From Paenibacillus sp. BK033 (GTDB taxonomy: Bacteria > Bacillota > Bacilli > Paenibacillales > Paenibacillaceae): a stretch of DNA of 64,000 nucleotides. A model generated the notes under the pieces. It did no database searches. It saw only the letters and a program-made list of their open reading frames with translations, and was not told the DNA's origin. A program made the translations under genes and the position numbers. Location of the stretch: assembly GCF_004345425.1 (NCBI RefSeq), contig NZ_SLVP01000005.1, positions 62,001-126,000 on the forward strand, written 5' to 3'. How positions within the stretch are numbered: the stretch's first letter is position 1; each line of letters starts with the position of its first letter. This document shows, in pieces, positions 42,779-51,904 of the stretch.

Positions 42779-44791
42779 TTGGAAATTTTTATTATCGTAC
42801 TCGTTATGCTTGTCCTGATTGGCGTTTCCAACGTCATTTACCGCTTTATTCCATTTGTGCCGGTTCCGCTTATACAGATTGCTCTCGGAGCTCTTATTGC
42901 CGTTATTCCGATTGGGTTCCATTTGCATCTGGAGCCAGAACTGTTCTTTATCCTGTTCATCGCTCCTCTCTTGTACAACGACGGAAGAAATACTCCGCGC
43001 GACGAGCTGTGGAGGCTGAGGGCACCCATTCTGCTGCTGTCCGTGGGGCTGGTGTTTGCAACGGTTGTTGTTGTGGGTTACACGATACACTGGATGATCC
43101 CGACGATACCTATTGCAGCCGCTTTTGGTCTCGCGGCTATTCTGTCTCCGACGGATGCGGTTGCCGTAGGCGCCTTGGCCGGCCGGATTCAGCTGCCCAA
43201 AAGCTTGATGCGCCTATTGGAAGGCGAAGCCCTGATGAACGATGCTTCCGGCCTCGTTGCCTTCAAATTCGCGATTGCTGCAGCGATGACGGGCGTATTC
43301 TCGCTGCACAAAGCAACGTTCAGCTTTATTATGATTGCTGCCGGCGGACTGCTGATCGGGGCCGTGCTGGCGTTTCTCATCATAGGAATCCGGCAGCTGC
43401 TTAGAAGGGCGGGACTGGAAGACGAGACGATGCATATGCTGCTGCAGCTCGTTACGCCGTTTCTGCTCTATCTTATCGCGGAGGAGCTTGGCGTATCCGG
43501 TATCCTTGCGGCAGTCGCTGGCGGAATCGTCCATGCCATTGAAGATGACCGGGTTGATCACAGCATGCCAAGGATGAAGGCGGTGTCGGTCAATACCTGG
43601 TCGGTTATCCTGTTTATTTTGAACGGGCTTGTTTTTGTTATTTTAGGTCTTCAAATCCCGCAGGTCGCCTCGGTGATCTTCAAGGATCCCAATTTTAATA
43701 ACGGGGTCGTCATCGGTTACGCGATCGTTATTTTCGTCCTGCTGCTGGTGCTTCGGTTCGTCTGGACCTTTCTGTTCACCTGGTTTGGAAAAGATAAGCT
43801 CAGACTCAAAGTCATCGTTCTGACGACGGTTTCCGGCGTGCGGGGAGCCGTTACGCTCGCTGGTGCTTTTTCGATTCCGCTTGTGCTGAACAATAGCGAT
43901 CCGTTCCCTCAAAGAGACTTAATCGTTTTTCTCGCCGCCTTTATTATTCTGTTATCGCTTCTGACGGCCAGCATTCTGCTGCCGCTCATCGCGAAAAAAC
44001 GGGTTGCCGCCGACGAATCCGAGAAGGCGCATGAGGAGCGGGAATGGCAAATGAAGGTGATGGGGGCTGCTATTCGTCATCTGGAACGGGTAACTCATGA
44101 GGCCAACGAGGAGGCGATCGAGTCCGTTATTGCGGAATACCGCAGGATGATTCTGGAGCTGGAGATGATTGAAAATCAGAACCGGCCGCTGCCCCGCCGC
44201 CGCCAGCAGGAGCTGGAAATGCGGATGATCGCGCTCGATATCGAGCGGAAATACGTTAACGAGCAGCTCGAGAAAGGTACGATCAGCGAGAAGCATGCGA
44301 ATTTCTATTATAAGATGCTGGATCAAATCGAGCTGATTTTGGCCAACCGGCTCCATCTATGGCGAATGGTGCTGAAGGGTTTATGGAGCAAAGTGAAAGC
44401 AAACTTTACAAGCGCGGGCCGAAAATTGGCGTTCACCGATGCGGATATTGCCACGCTGCGCGGATTAAGACTTCAATGTTCGGAGGCCGTCCTTGAAGAG
44501 ATGGATGCCAGATGCCAGCCCGACACGAAAGACGATCCCACCGAATGCGTAACGGCGTATTATCATCAGATTATTAAACGGATGAAGGCGATGCCTGTTC
44601 ATACGAAAAACAAGACGCATGATTTCAACGAAGCGAGGAAAGAGCTGCACTGGGTGGCCATTCAGGCCGAAAGGGATGAGGTTCAGACCTTGTACGAGAA
44701 AGGAACCATCGACCGGGAGCTTGCTTCAAATCTGCGGCGGCATATCCGGGACCGCGAGGCGGCTATGTACGAGGAGGATGAAATCGGTTAA
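42779..44791 (+). CDS. nhaK: Na+(K+)/H+ antiporter, NhaK-like (CPA1)
   Basis: 670 residues, the same length as I recall for B. subtilis NhaK. About 12 membrane helices (1-405) precede a long hydrophilic, charged cytoplasmic tail (about 410-670). The transport core includes LFFILFIAPLLYNDG, AAILSPTDAVAVGAL and EGEALMNDASGLVAFKFA, holding the family's TP and ND residues. It exchanges Na+, K+, Li+ or Rb+ for protons at the cytoplasmic membrane. A TTG start is supported by GGAGGAG five bases upstream. Confidence 0.87.
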   Translation: MEIFIIVLVMLVLIGVSNVIYRFIPFVPVPLIQIALGALIAVIPIGFHLHLEPELFFILFIAPLLYNDGRNTPRDELWRLRAPILLLSVGLVFATVVVVGYTIHWMIPTIPIAAAFGLAAILSPTDAVAVGALAGRIQLPKSLMRLLEGEALMNDASGLVAFKFAIAAAMTGVFSLHKATFSFIMIAAGGLLIGAVLAFLIIGIRQLLRRAGLEDETMHMLLQLVTPFLLYLIAEELGVSGILAAVAGGIVHAIEDDRVDHSMPRMKAVSVNTWSVILFILNGLVFVILGLQIPQVASVIFKDPNFNNGVVIGYAIVIFVLLLVLRFVWTFLFTWFGKDKLRLKVIVLTTVSGVRGAVTLAGAFSIPLVLNNSDPFPQRDLIVFLAAFIILLSLLTASILLPLIAKKRVAADESEKAHEEREWQMKVMGAAIRHLERVTHEANEEAIESVIAEYRRMILELEMIENQNRPLPRRRQQELEMRMIALDIERKYVNEQLEKGTISEKHANFYYKMLDQIELILANRLHLWRMVLKGLWSKVKANFTSAGRKLAFTDADIATLRGLRLQCSEAVLEEMDARCQPDTKDDPTECVTAYYHQIIKRMKAMPVHTKNKTHDFNEARKELHWVAIQAERDEVQTLYEKGTIDRELASNLRRHIRDREAAMYEEDEIG

Positions 44792-44852
44792 TCTTAAAGC
44801 TGTGCCGTAATTTGCACCGTATACTTTAAGAATTGAAGGAGAGATGCACATC

Positions 44853-45410
44853 ATGACGCAATCCTATCATATTGTTGGCCTGACAGGCAGCTTGCGCAAG
44901 GCTTCCCTGAACAAAACGCTGCTGAAAAACGCGGCGGTGTTTCTACCGGAAAATTATACATACACCTACGCCGACCTTGGCGATCTGCCGCTGTACAACC
45001 AGGATCTCGAGGAGGATCTGCCGGAATCCGTCAAGCAGTTCGCCGAGCTGTGCAGCTCCGCAGACGGTTTTCTGATCAGTACTCCCGAATACAACGGCCT
45101 TATCACGGGCGTTCTCAAGAATGCGCTTGATTGGGTATCCCGGAAAAATATCGGCGCGCCGCTAGCTGCGAAGCCGGTGGCCGTAATGGGTGCTACAACC
45201 GGTCCAAGCGGCACGGCACGCGCGCAAACCAACCTGCGCCAGCTCATTTTCGCCCTCGATATGGATCCGGTGAACCGTCCTGAGCTGAAGCTTGCCCAGG
45301 CGCATTTGAAATTTGACGATGACGGCCGGTTAACGGACTTTGCCACCTTGCAAGTGCTGCAGCAATTAGTGGATAAATTCGTCCATAAGGTCGAGCGTTC
45401 GAAGGAATAG
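44853..45410 (+). CDS. NADPH-dependent FMN reductase family protein
   Basis: 185 residues from the ATG at 44853, nine bases after GAAGGAGAG; an in-frame ATG at 44844 is too close to that site. The flavodoxin-like fold shows the FMN phosphate loop GSLRKASLNK, the STPEYNGLITGVLKNALDW block and a GATTGPSGTARAQ loop, as in NAD(P)H:quinone or azo reductases. It reduces FMN or quinones in the cytoplasm. The GNAT gene follows after 5 bases, so they are probably co-transcribed. Confidence 0.87.
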   Translation: MTQSYHIVGLTGSLRKASLNKTLLKNAAVFLPENYTYTYADLGDLPLYNQDLEEDLPESVKQFAELCSSADGFLISTPEYNGLITGVLKNALDWVSRKNIGAPLAAKPVAVMGATTGPSGTARAQTNLRQLIFALDMDPVNRPELKLAQAHLKFDDDGRLTDFATLQVLQQLVDKFVHKVERSKE

Positions 45411-45415
45411 CGCCA

Positions 45416-45955
45416 ATGAGTACGAACGGGATTTACTTGCGCTTGCTCGAGCTCGGAGATGCCAAGCCGATGCTTGAATTGAAGCTGAGGAACCGCGCTT
45501 TTTCCCAGCCTTTCGAACCTATTAGAGGGGAAGGGCATTATACGCTCGAAGAACAGGTGAAGGAAATTAGCAACGGTATTTCCGCGGCACAGCGGGAGCA
45601 GGCTTATTTTTACGGCGTATTCCTGAGGGAAGGGGACGAGCTGATAGGCCGGATTGCCCTGACGAGCGTATCCCGCGGCGTGTTCCAGAATGCGTATATG
45701 GGCTACTTTATCGATCAGGCTCATAACGGTCGCGGTTATGCCACATCAGCCGTATCGGAAGCGGTCAGCAAAGCCTTCGCCGAGCTGCAGCTCCACCGTA
45801 TTCAGGCTGGCGTAATGCCAAAAAACGAGCGTTCGATCCGCGTCCTCCAAAAAGCCGGCTTTCGGCAAGAAGGCTTGGCTCAGCGTTATCTAAAAATTAA
45901 CGGTCAATGGGAAGATCATCTCTTATTTGCAATCACGAAAGAAGACTTGACTTAA
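45416..45955 (+). CDS. GNAT N-acetyltransferase, RimJ/RimL-like
   Basis: 179 residues. The RimJ/RimL-type layout is visible: LRLLELGDAKPMLEL at the start, GRIALTSVSRG, the acetyl-CoA loop QAHNGRGYATSAV and the late block HRIQAGVMPKNERSIRVLQKAGF. Such proteins acetylate N-terminal amines of ribosomal proteins or small molecules; the target is unknown. GAAGGA precedes the ATG. It ends before a strong terminator. Confidence 0.88.
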   Translation: MSTNGIYLRLLELGDAKPMLELKLRNRAFSQPFEPIRGEGHYTLEEQVKEISNGISAAQREQAYFYGVFLREGDELIGRIALTSVSRGVFQNAYMGYFIDQAHNGRGYATSAVSEAVSKAFAELQLHRIQAGVMPKNERSIRVLQKAGFRQEGLAQRYLKINGQWEDHLLFAITKEDLT

Positions 45956-45960
45956 CAAAA

Positions 45961-46002
45961 AACGGCTGTGCAGCTGTAATCTGCACAGCCGTTCGCTTTT
46001 GC
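45961..46002 (+). terminator. terminator after the GNAT gene
   Basis: Perfect 13-bp stem AACGGCTGTGCAG/CTGCACAGCCGTT with a 7-base loop, then CGCTTTTG. The following 150 bases to modA hold only A/T-rich sequence with no clear motif. Confidence 0.82.
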
Positions 46003-46156
46003 TCGTGAATTCCAACGCTATAACTTATTGAAGGAATCCACGAGCAATGGCGATCGCATCCGTAGCAAACAGTCAATTTTCTGATGGAATGCATAATGAC
46101 CTATGATATAAACTAGTTAAAAATAGATATAAACAGATATATTTGGAGGAGACCGG

Positions 46157-47008
46157 ATGAGGAAAACGTTTAAAAGCAGTTTGGTTTTAATAGGTCTGGC
46201 TATCACCGTTCTCGTTATGGCGGCTTGCGGGAACAACGACACGGCGGCAGACAAGAACGCAGCCGGGACCAACGCAGACAGCAGTCATGCCGGCACAACG
46301 CAAGTTGAGCTTACGATATCCGCGGCGGCGAGCTTGACGGACGCGCTTATCGAAATCCAAAACACGTACAAAGAGAAAAATCCGAATGTGAAGCTGAATT
46401 TCAACTTCGGCGCGTCGGGCGCTCTGCAGCGGCAAATTGAACAAGGTGCTCCGGCAGATCTGTTCCTATCCGCCGCTGCGAAGAACTTGAAGACACTGGT
46501 TGACAAGCAGCTTATCGATACGGATAAGCAAACGAATTTGCTCAGCAATGAGCTTGTTGTCGTAGTTCCGGCTGATGGCGGCGCAGCTCTTGCAACGGAA
46601 GCCGATCTAACCAATGCGGAAGTGAAGCATGTTGCGATCGGTATTCCGGAGAGCGTTCCTGCCGGCAATTACGCGAAAGAGTCGTTAACGAATGCAAAGC
46701 TGTGGGATTCGCTGCAATCCAAAGCCGTGCAGGGCAAGGACGTTAGGCAAGTGCTTCAATATGTAGAGACGGGCAACGCGGATGCAGGCTTTGTGTATAA
46801 GACCGATGCCTTAACCTCGGATAAAGTAAAAATCGCGTTTACCGTAGATCCGGCAACCTACATGGCTATCCAGTATCCGGTGGGAATCGTGAAAGCAACG
46901 AAGCACGGCAAGGAAGCGGAAGATTTCTATACCTATTTGCAAACGCAGGAAGCGCTTGACGTGTTTTTGAAATTCGGCTTCTCCGTACCTGCAAAACAAG
47001 GAGCTTAA
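46157..47008 (+). CDS. modA: Molybdate ABC transporter substrate-binding lipoprotein ModA
   Basis: 283 residues. The lipoprotein signal ends VMAAC (Cys24), followed by a polar tether to about 50. The binding domain has TISAAASLTDAL, NFGASGALQRQIEQGAPADLF and GNADAGFVYKTDA, the usual oxyanion-contact regions of ModA. It captures molybdate (or tungstate) at the outer membrane face. GGAGGAG precedes the ATG. No modB or modC follows, so the permease must be encoded elsewhere, or the gene is orphaned. Confidence 0.88.
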   Translation: MRKTFKSSLVLIGLAITVLVMAACGNNDTAADKNAAGTNADSSHAGTTQVELTISAAASLTDALIEIQNTYKEKNPNVKLNFNFGASGALQRQIEQGAPADLFLSAAAKNLKTLVDKQLIDTDKQTNLLSNELVVVVPADGGAALATEADLTNAEVKHVAIGIPESVPAGNYAKESLTNAKLWDSLQSKAVQGKDVRQVLQYVETGNADAGFVYKTDALTSDKVKIAFTVDPATYMAIQYPVGIVKATKHGKEAEDFYTYLQTQEALDVFLKFGFSVPAKQGA

Positions 47009-47098
47009 CAAAAGAACGGGCAAACTTCTCTTTTTGGTTTATTTTACATGCGGCGGCAATGAGATTACACTGGTAACTAGCGAGAAGAGGAGGTAGTC

Positions 47099-47479
47099 AT
47101 GCGTAAAATTGTTGCTGCCGCATTTATTTTGTTTACTCTGGCGATTATGGTCTTATCCCATAAGAGTGACGAGGGCTTTCGGATTACGGTCCACAATCAA
47201 CTGGAGGAGGACATTTCCCAGCTGGTTCTTGTTTTTCCCAACGGTACGCAAACCTTCGGGTTGAAGGCTCATTCGGAGCAAAAACTCCATGTCCTACCCC
47301 AAAATTTCGGTGAGGGCTCCATAACGCTAAGGTATGAGGATGAGCTTACGAAACAGGAAATCACGATTTTTGGCTACATCGAAAATAATTATAGAGGAAA
47401 AGCCGACGTCACGATTGATTCGATAGCGGTTAACGGTGCGCTGCAGGTCAAGGTGAAAACAGATAACCAACTTTATTAA
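47099..47479 (+). CDS. Small secreted or membrane-anchored protein of unknown function
   Basis: 126 residues. A hydrophobic N-terminal segment (about 4-20) looks like an uncleaved anchor or signal peptide. The rest is predicted beta-rich, with alternating hydrophobic and polar residues (FRITVHNQLEEDISQLVLVF and later ITIFGYIENNYRGKADVTI). AGGAGG lies five bases before the ATG, and a strong terminator follows, so it is a single-gene unit. I do not recognise the family. Confidence 0.7.
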   Translation: MRKIVAAAFILFTLAIMVLSHKSDEGFRITVHNQLEEDISQLVLVFPNGTQTFGLKAHSEQKLHVLPQNFGEGSITLRYEDELTKQEITIFGYIENNYRGKADVTIDSIAVNGALQVKVKTDNQLY

Positions 47480-47500
47480 GCTGATGACTATATTAAGAAG

Positions 47501-47527
47501 CCGCGATCTCGGATCGCGGTTTTTTTT
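47501..47527 (+). terminator. rho-independent terminator after the secreted-protein gene
   Basis: Perfect 8-bp stem CCGCGATC/GATCGCGG with a 3-base loop and eight T residues. Confidence 0.93.
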
Positions 47528-47591
47528 GGTTAATTTTCAGGAAGATTATGCAAACTAAGTTTTATTCTATCCTTGTCAGGAGGATGCGCGG

Positions 47592-49082
47592 ATGACCTTT
47601 TCTAAAGCATTGCGAAACATGATCATTAAAGAATCGGCGAACAATCAGGATAAGCAGCCTCCGCCCGAGCAGAACTCCCAGCCGCCGACGCTTGCGCACA
47701 CGATGGACGAGTTTATAGACTGCAGCGATATTACGCACCGAACGTTTCCGGATCACCTTGTTGATCTTGTTTATTTCGATCAACTGACGGATAAGGATAA
47801 GCTCAGCCGGCATATTTTGTCACCGTTGCTAAGCGGTAGCGATGAGGATGTCGCTAAGATGCTCAAGCATCTGCAACCCTTTAAAACAACCAGCAGCAAA
47901 ACGCTGATTCTGGATGTATTGTCCGGCGGCATAGCCATCTTTCACGGTCCGGATGCTTATGTATTCAATGTCTATAGCCCGGAAGCAAGAGCGATTAGCC
48001 AATCGGAGACGGAAACGGTCATTACAGGCCCTCATGATGCCTTCACCGAGCAAATCAATGCAAGCCTCGCGATGATTCGCGCCAGGCTGAAGAGCTCGCA
48101 TCTCAAGGTGATTAAGCTCTCCGTTGGCGAGGTTTCCAAGACGGACGTGTATCTGCTCTACGTGAAGGATATCGTCAATATGAAGTTTGTCGAAGAGGCG
48201 AAGAAGCGCATCCAGCAAATCGAGGTTGATGCCATTCTTGACACGAATATGCTCATTCAGTACATGGACGACAATAAATATTCGATTTTCCCGCAGTATC
48301 TGACTTCCGAGCGTCCAGACGCGATTGTCTCGAAGCTGGTGGCGGGACGCGTAGCGGGAATCGTGGACGGAAGCCCGTCCGTCATGACCCTGCCTACCTC
48401 GTTTTTCGAGTTTTTCTCTTCATCGGACGATTACTATCAGCGGTGGATACTGGGCAGCGCCATCAGACTGCTTCGCTTCATCGCGTTTGTTATTACGATC
48501 AGTTTTACCGCGTTGTACGTATCGGTTACGACGTTTCATTACGAGATGATTCCGGAAAATTTGCTCATGACGTTAACGGAATCCCGGAGCAGGGTGCCTT
48601 TCCCGCCATTATACGAGGCTTTGTTAATGGAAGTAACCATTGAGCTGCTTCGCGAAGCGGGAGCCAGACTTCCAACCAAAATCGGACAGACGATTGGCAT
48701 CGTAGGCGGTATCGTTATCGGACAGGCAGCCGTACAGGCGGGGCTGACCAGTAACATTCTTATCATTGCCGTTGCTTCCTCCGCCATTGCGTCTTTCGTG
48801 ATTCCGAGTTATGTGATGAGTGCTTCGATTCGGTTAATCCGGTTTGGACTCATCATGCTGGCAGGCTTCTTAGGCAATCTGGGACTGGTGTTTGGCATCG
48901 CGGCTATCGTCATTCACTTGAGCGGCTTAACCAGCATGGGGACGTCATATCTGAATCCGGTTGCCCCGTTTAAGCCAAAAGATTGGAAGGACATTTTTAT
49001 TCGTGCTCCCTTCACAGCCTTGCGGGAAAGACCTTCGCAAAGCTCTTCCCCGAATATGGTGCGAAATAAAACCAAGGAGTGA
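47592..49082 (+). CDS. Spore germination protein, GerAA/GerKA family (operon 2)
   Basis: 496 residues. The soluble N-terminal domain has a polar, Gln/Pro-rich start (about 15-35). The C-terminal membrane domain includes DGSPSVMTLPTSFFEFF, the hallmark REAGARLPTKIGQTIGIVG and GQAAVQAGL. It is the A subunit of a second germinant receptor. Here the operon order is A-B-C, unlike operon 1 (B-A-C). AGGAGG is a few bases before the ATG. The B gene begins 4 bases after the stop. Sequence differences from operon 1 suggest a different germinant response. Confidence 0.93.
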   Translation: MTFSKALRNMIIKESANNQDKQPPPEQNSQPPTLAHTMDEFIDCSDITHRTFPDHLVDLVYFDQLTDKDKLSRHILSPLLSGSDEDVAKMLKHLQPFKTTSSKTLILDVLSGGIAIFHGPDAYVFNVYSPEARAISQSETETVITGPHDAFTEQINASLAMIRARLKSSHLKVIKLSVGEVSKTDVYLLYVKDIVNMKFVEEAKKRIQQIEVDAILDTNMLIQYMDDNKYSIFPQYLTSERPDAIVSKLVAGRVAGIVDGSPSVMTLPTSFFEFFSSSDDYYQRWILGSAIRLLRFIAFVITISFTALYVSVTTFHYEMIPENLLMTLTESRSRVPFPPLYEALLMEVTIELLREAGARLPTKIGQTIGIVGGIVIGQAAVQAGLTSNILIIAVASSAIASFVIPSYVMSASIRLIRFGLIMLAGFLGNLGLVFGIAAIVIHLSGLTSMGTSYLNPVAPFKPKDWKDIFIRAPFTALRERPSQSSSPNMVRNKTKE

Positions 49083-49086
49083 CCAT

Positions 49087-50184
49087 ATGAATACGGAGAC
49101 GAAGGAAAAGCTCTCCCCATTCCATACCACCATCCTCGTCCATATGATTCAAACGGGTGTCATGGCGTTAATTCTTCCGCAGCTGCTCGCGGAGACCTTC
49201 GGCACTAACGGCTGGATTACGATGCTGGGGTTTGGTCTTATCGCCACCATAAATATTTTATTGATTGCGGCGGTATACAAGCTGGGGAAAGGGCGATCAA
49301 TATTTCAAATCCTGGAGCAGTCGATTCCCAAATTTATGCTGGTACCCGTTTATTTGGCTTTGGCTTTGGTATGGATCATGCTTGGCTGCATGGCGGGGAA
49401 GGAATATATTCTTATTTTCCAGATGTATGCCTTCCCGACTACGGATCCGATGGAATTCAACTTCATCATGGATCTCCTGGTCTTCTGGCTGCTAACAAAA
49501 GGCTTATACAATATTACGAAAGCCTCAACGGTATTTTTTTGGCTGTTTGTGTGGATGTTCTTTCTTCTGTTCTTTTTCTATACGGATTTCAACTGGTCTA
49601 GGCTTACGCCATACTTATTCAAAGGAGGGCATTTCACTTATCTTGAAAGCCTGGATATTTTTTCGTCGCTTCTTGGTTACGAGGTTGTCCTTCTCATGTT
49701 TGCCTATACGAACCAGAAGACTAAGTTCGTAAAATCGGTCCTGATCGGCAATGGCATGACCACCATGACTTATACCTATCTCTCGATCGTTACTTTCGGG
49801 GTATATAGTCTCGAGCAATTGAAGAACAAGGCATTTCCCGTGCTTGAAATGTTAGCCTATATCCGTTTTCCGTTTATGGAGCGGATGGAGAATTTGCTGT
49901 ACGGGTTTATATTGTTTACCGTCTTATTCTCGATCCTGATGTACGAATGGTGCGCTCTGGAGGTACTGAAGCAAATTTTCCCGAAATTGAAAGCAAACTT
50001 CCTTGCTTTTATAGTCATGTTGACATGCTTTCTGATCGCTTATATTCCGGAGACGCTAAACGAGGTTGGGGATTGGCTAAGCACGCTGAGCATGATCGAA
50101 TGCGGAATCGCATTTGGTCTGCCCATTCTGTTATTGGTCGTTCTTATGTTTCAGAATATGGGGAGAAGTGCCGCTCATGAATAA
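49087..50184 (+). CDS. Spore germination permease, GerAB/GerKB family (operon 2)
   Basis: 365 residues from the ATG at 49087, with CAAGGAG upstream inside the end of the A gene. About ten membrane helices in the APC arrangement; the N-terminal block FHTTILVHMIQTGVMALILPQ and the loop DFNWSRLTPYLFKGG are typical of GerAB proteins. The frame is open into the A gene but that extension is not family-like. Its 3' end overlaps the C-subunit gene by 8 bases. Confidence 0.9.
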   Translation: MNTETKEKLSPFHTTILVHMIQTGVMALILPQLLAETFGTNGWITMLGFGLIATINILLIAAVYKLGKGRSIFQILEQSIPKFMLVPVYLALALVWIMLGCMAGKEYILIFQMYAFPTTDPMEFNFIMDLLVFWLLTKGLYNITKASTVFFWLFVWMFFLLFFFYTDFNWSRLTPYLFKGGHFTYLESLDIFSSLLGYEVVLLMFAYTNQKTKFVKSVLIGNGMTTMTYTYLSIVTFGVYSLEQLKNKAFPVLEMLAYIRFPFMERMENLLYGFILFTVLFSILMYEWCALEVLKQIFPKLKANFLAFIVMLTCFLIAYIPETLNEVGDWLSTLSMIECGIAFGLPILLLVVLMFQNMGRSAAHE

Positions 50185-51283
50185 ATTACTGATAAGCTTG
50201 CTGGCGATATTGATGCTTGTCGTTCTTCCCGGATGCGATTACCGGATATTGGAGCGCATTGGTTTTACCTACGCGGCCAGTTATGATACGGCTCCGGAGA
50301 ACCAGGTGGAAATTACCGTCAGTATACCAAGAGCCGAACCGACGATAAAAGTGAAAAGGGAAGTCCATTCCGCAATCGGAAAAAGCTCAAAGGACGCGAG
50401 AGTTAAATTTGCCAACGAAACCGATCTGCTGCTTGTTAACGGACAAATCCGCGTACTGCTTTATTCCGAGGCGCTTGCTCGCAAAGACCTGTCGAATGAG
50501 ATAAACAGCATATTAAGGGACACCTCCATTTCCCCCTTAGTCAAGATCACTTTGGTAAACGGGAACGCGAAGGAAATGCTGATCAAGAATTACAAGCAGC
50601 ATTTGTCTACAGACAAATACATCAATCGGCTGCTGGAGAAATCGAGCAGCAACAACCGCATTCCGAAAACAACGCTATACGAGTTTGAGCGGGATTATTA
50701 TGAGGACGGAATCGATCCGGTCGCACCCATTCTGAAGGAAACGGGCGAAGATATTACGGTTGATGGCATTGCTTTATTTCAGGATTACAAATATATCGCC
50801 AAAATCCCGAATCGCGATGCCTTGTTGTTTTCGATTTTGAAGGGGAAATTCAAGAAAGGGGACATGAGCTTGGACTTGAGCAACGGCGAAGACGGGCGTT
50901 CGCCGGAATACATCATGTTCACTTCCGTTCTCAGCAACCGCAAGGTACATGTTGAACGCAAAGCCGGCGGCAAGATGCACGTTACGATCAAGGCCTATTT
51001 CAAAGGCTCTGTTCATGAATACATCGGGAACAAAAAACTTAGCATCGACGCTCAGAGACATGAGGTGGAACGTAAAGTTTCGGAGATAATGTCCGAAAGC
51101 GCGAATCGGCTGGTGAAGCAGCTGCAGCAGCACAAGGTGGACAGTCTTGGCATCGGCATGCATGTCCGAAACAGCATGTCATACGAAGCGTGGAAGAAGC
51201 TGGATTGGCGCGAGGAGTATCCCAAAGTAGAGATTGAATGCAAGCTTCAATTCAAAGCGAAGGATTACGGAAAAATCAGGTAA
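50177..51283 (+). CDS. Spore germination lipoprotein, GerAC/GerKC family (operon 2)
   Basis: 368 residues from the ATG at 50177 (GGGGAG upstream), overlapping the permease gene by 8 bases. The type II signal ends LPGC (Cys20), followed by DYRILERIGFTYAAS, where operon 1 has WDQIELN. The C-terminal domain includes LDWREEYPKVEIECKL, a segment close to one in the third receptor's C protein (LDWREQYPSLSIKPKV). It completes the receptor operon. Confidence 0.9.
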   Translation: MNKLLISLLAILMLVVLPGCDYRILERIGFTYAASYDTAPENQVEITVSIPRAEPTIKVKREVHSAIGKSSKDARVKFANETDLLLVNGQIRVLLYSEALARKDLSNEINSILRDTSISPLVKITLVNGNAKEMLIKNYKQHLSTDKYINRLLEKSSSNNRIPKTTLYEFERDYYEDGIDPVAPILKETGEDITVDGIALFQDYKYIAKIPNRDALLFSILKGKFKKGDMSLDLSNGEDGRSPEYIMFTSVLSNRKVHVERKAGGKMHVTIKAYFKGSVHEYIGNKKLSIDAQRHEVERKVSEIMSESANRLVKQLQQHKVDSLGIGMHVRNSMSYEAWKKLDWREEYPKVEIECKLQFKAKDYGKIR

Positions 51284-51290
51284 ATAAAAA

Positions 51291-51322
51291 AGCCCGCTTC
51301 AGGCACCAGCCTTAAGCGGGCT
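51291..51322. terminator. terminator between germination operon 2 and the Gln-rich gene
   Basis: AGCCCGCTT/AAGCGGGCT stem with a 14-base loop. On the minus strand it is followed by TTTTTTATTT, so it terminates the Gln-rich gene well and may serve both. Confidence 0.85.
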
Positions 51323-51330
51323 CTTGTGTC

Positions 51331-51750
51331 TTATTGCATCGAACGGTATGGCGAGTTCATGCCTTCGTTGTTGGAGTTGAAGTTCGAATTCGTATACGAA
51401 TGCTGCGATGCATAACCCGTGTTGTAGGACGGAGTATGGGCGTTAAAGGATTGCGAAACGGAGGAGTTGAATTGCGTATGAATCATGCTCTCCACTTGTT
51501 TGCAAATCTGCGATACTTGTTGTAGCTGCTGGATAGCCGTTTGATGACCTTGAAGAGCGGTCTGAATGATTTGGGCTGCTTTTTGCTCGCGGGCCGCAAG
51601 CTCTTGAAGACGCTGCGCGTTTTGCTGCTCTTGCTGAAGCAGCATCGAATAATTTTGGCTGGCTTGCTGCGTTTGGTTAACCAGCTGTTGAATCATTTGC
51701 TCGCATTGATGAAGGGACTGGCTTGCTTGATTGTTGTTTGCGAATTGCAT
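51331..51750 (-). CDS. Glutamine-rich coiled-coil protein of unknown function
   Basis: 139 residues, about a quarter glutamine. Residues 5-95 have a heptad-like pattern (for example IQQLVNQTQQASQNYSMLLQ) and should form a coiled coil. The tail (about 96-139) is rich in Ser, Asn, Tyr and Gly and is probably disordered. An AAAGGAGGA ribosome binding site is present. This composition recalls spore coat or exosporium-associated proteins of Bacillales, and it lies beside a germinant receptor operon, but no specific family is recognised. Confidence 0.75.
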   Translation of the reverse strand: MQFANNNQASQSLHQCEQMIQQLVNQTQQASQNYSMLLQQEQQNAQRLQELAAREQKAAQIIQTALQGHQTAIQQLQQVSQICKQVESMIHTQFNSSVSQSFNAHTPSYNTGYASQHSYTNSNFNSNNEGMNSPYRSMQ

Positions 51751-51904
51751 GGATTAATTCCTCCTTTGGTTTGACGAACACGTATAGAGTCCCAAGCAAC
51801 TCAATTACTATTCAATTATTTTTCTCCGTCATAAACTGCGCGGCAGAGGACATTCTAATAAGCGGTGCTCAACTTAATCCCGACTGATTTACTTGGAGGA
51901 TGTA

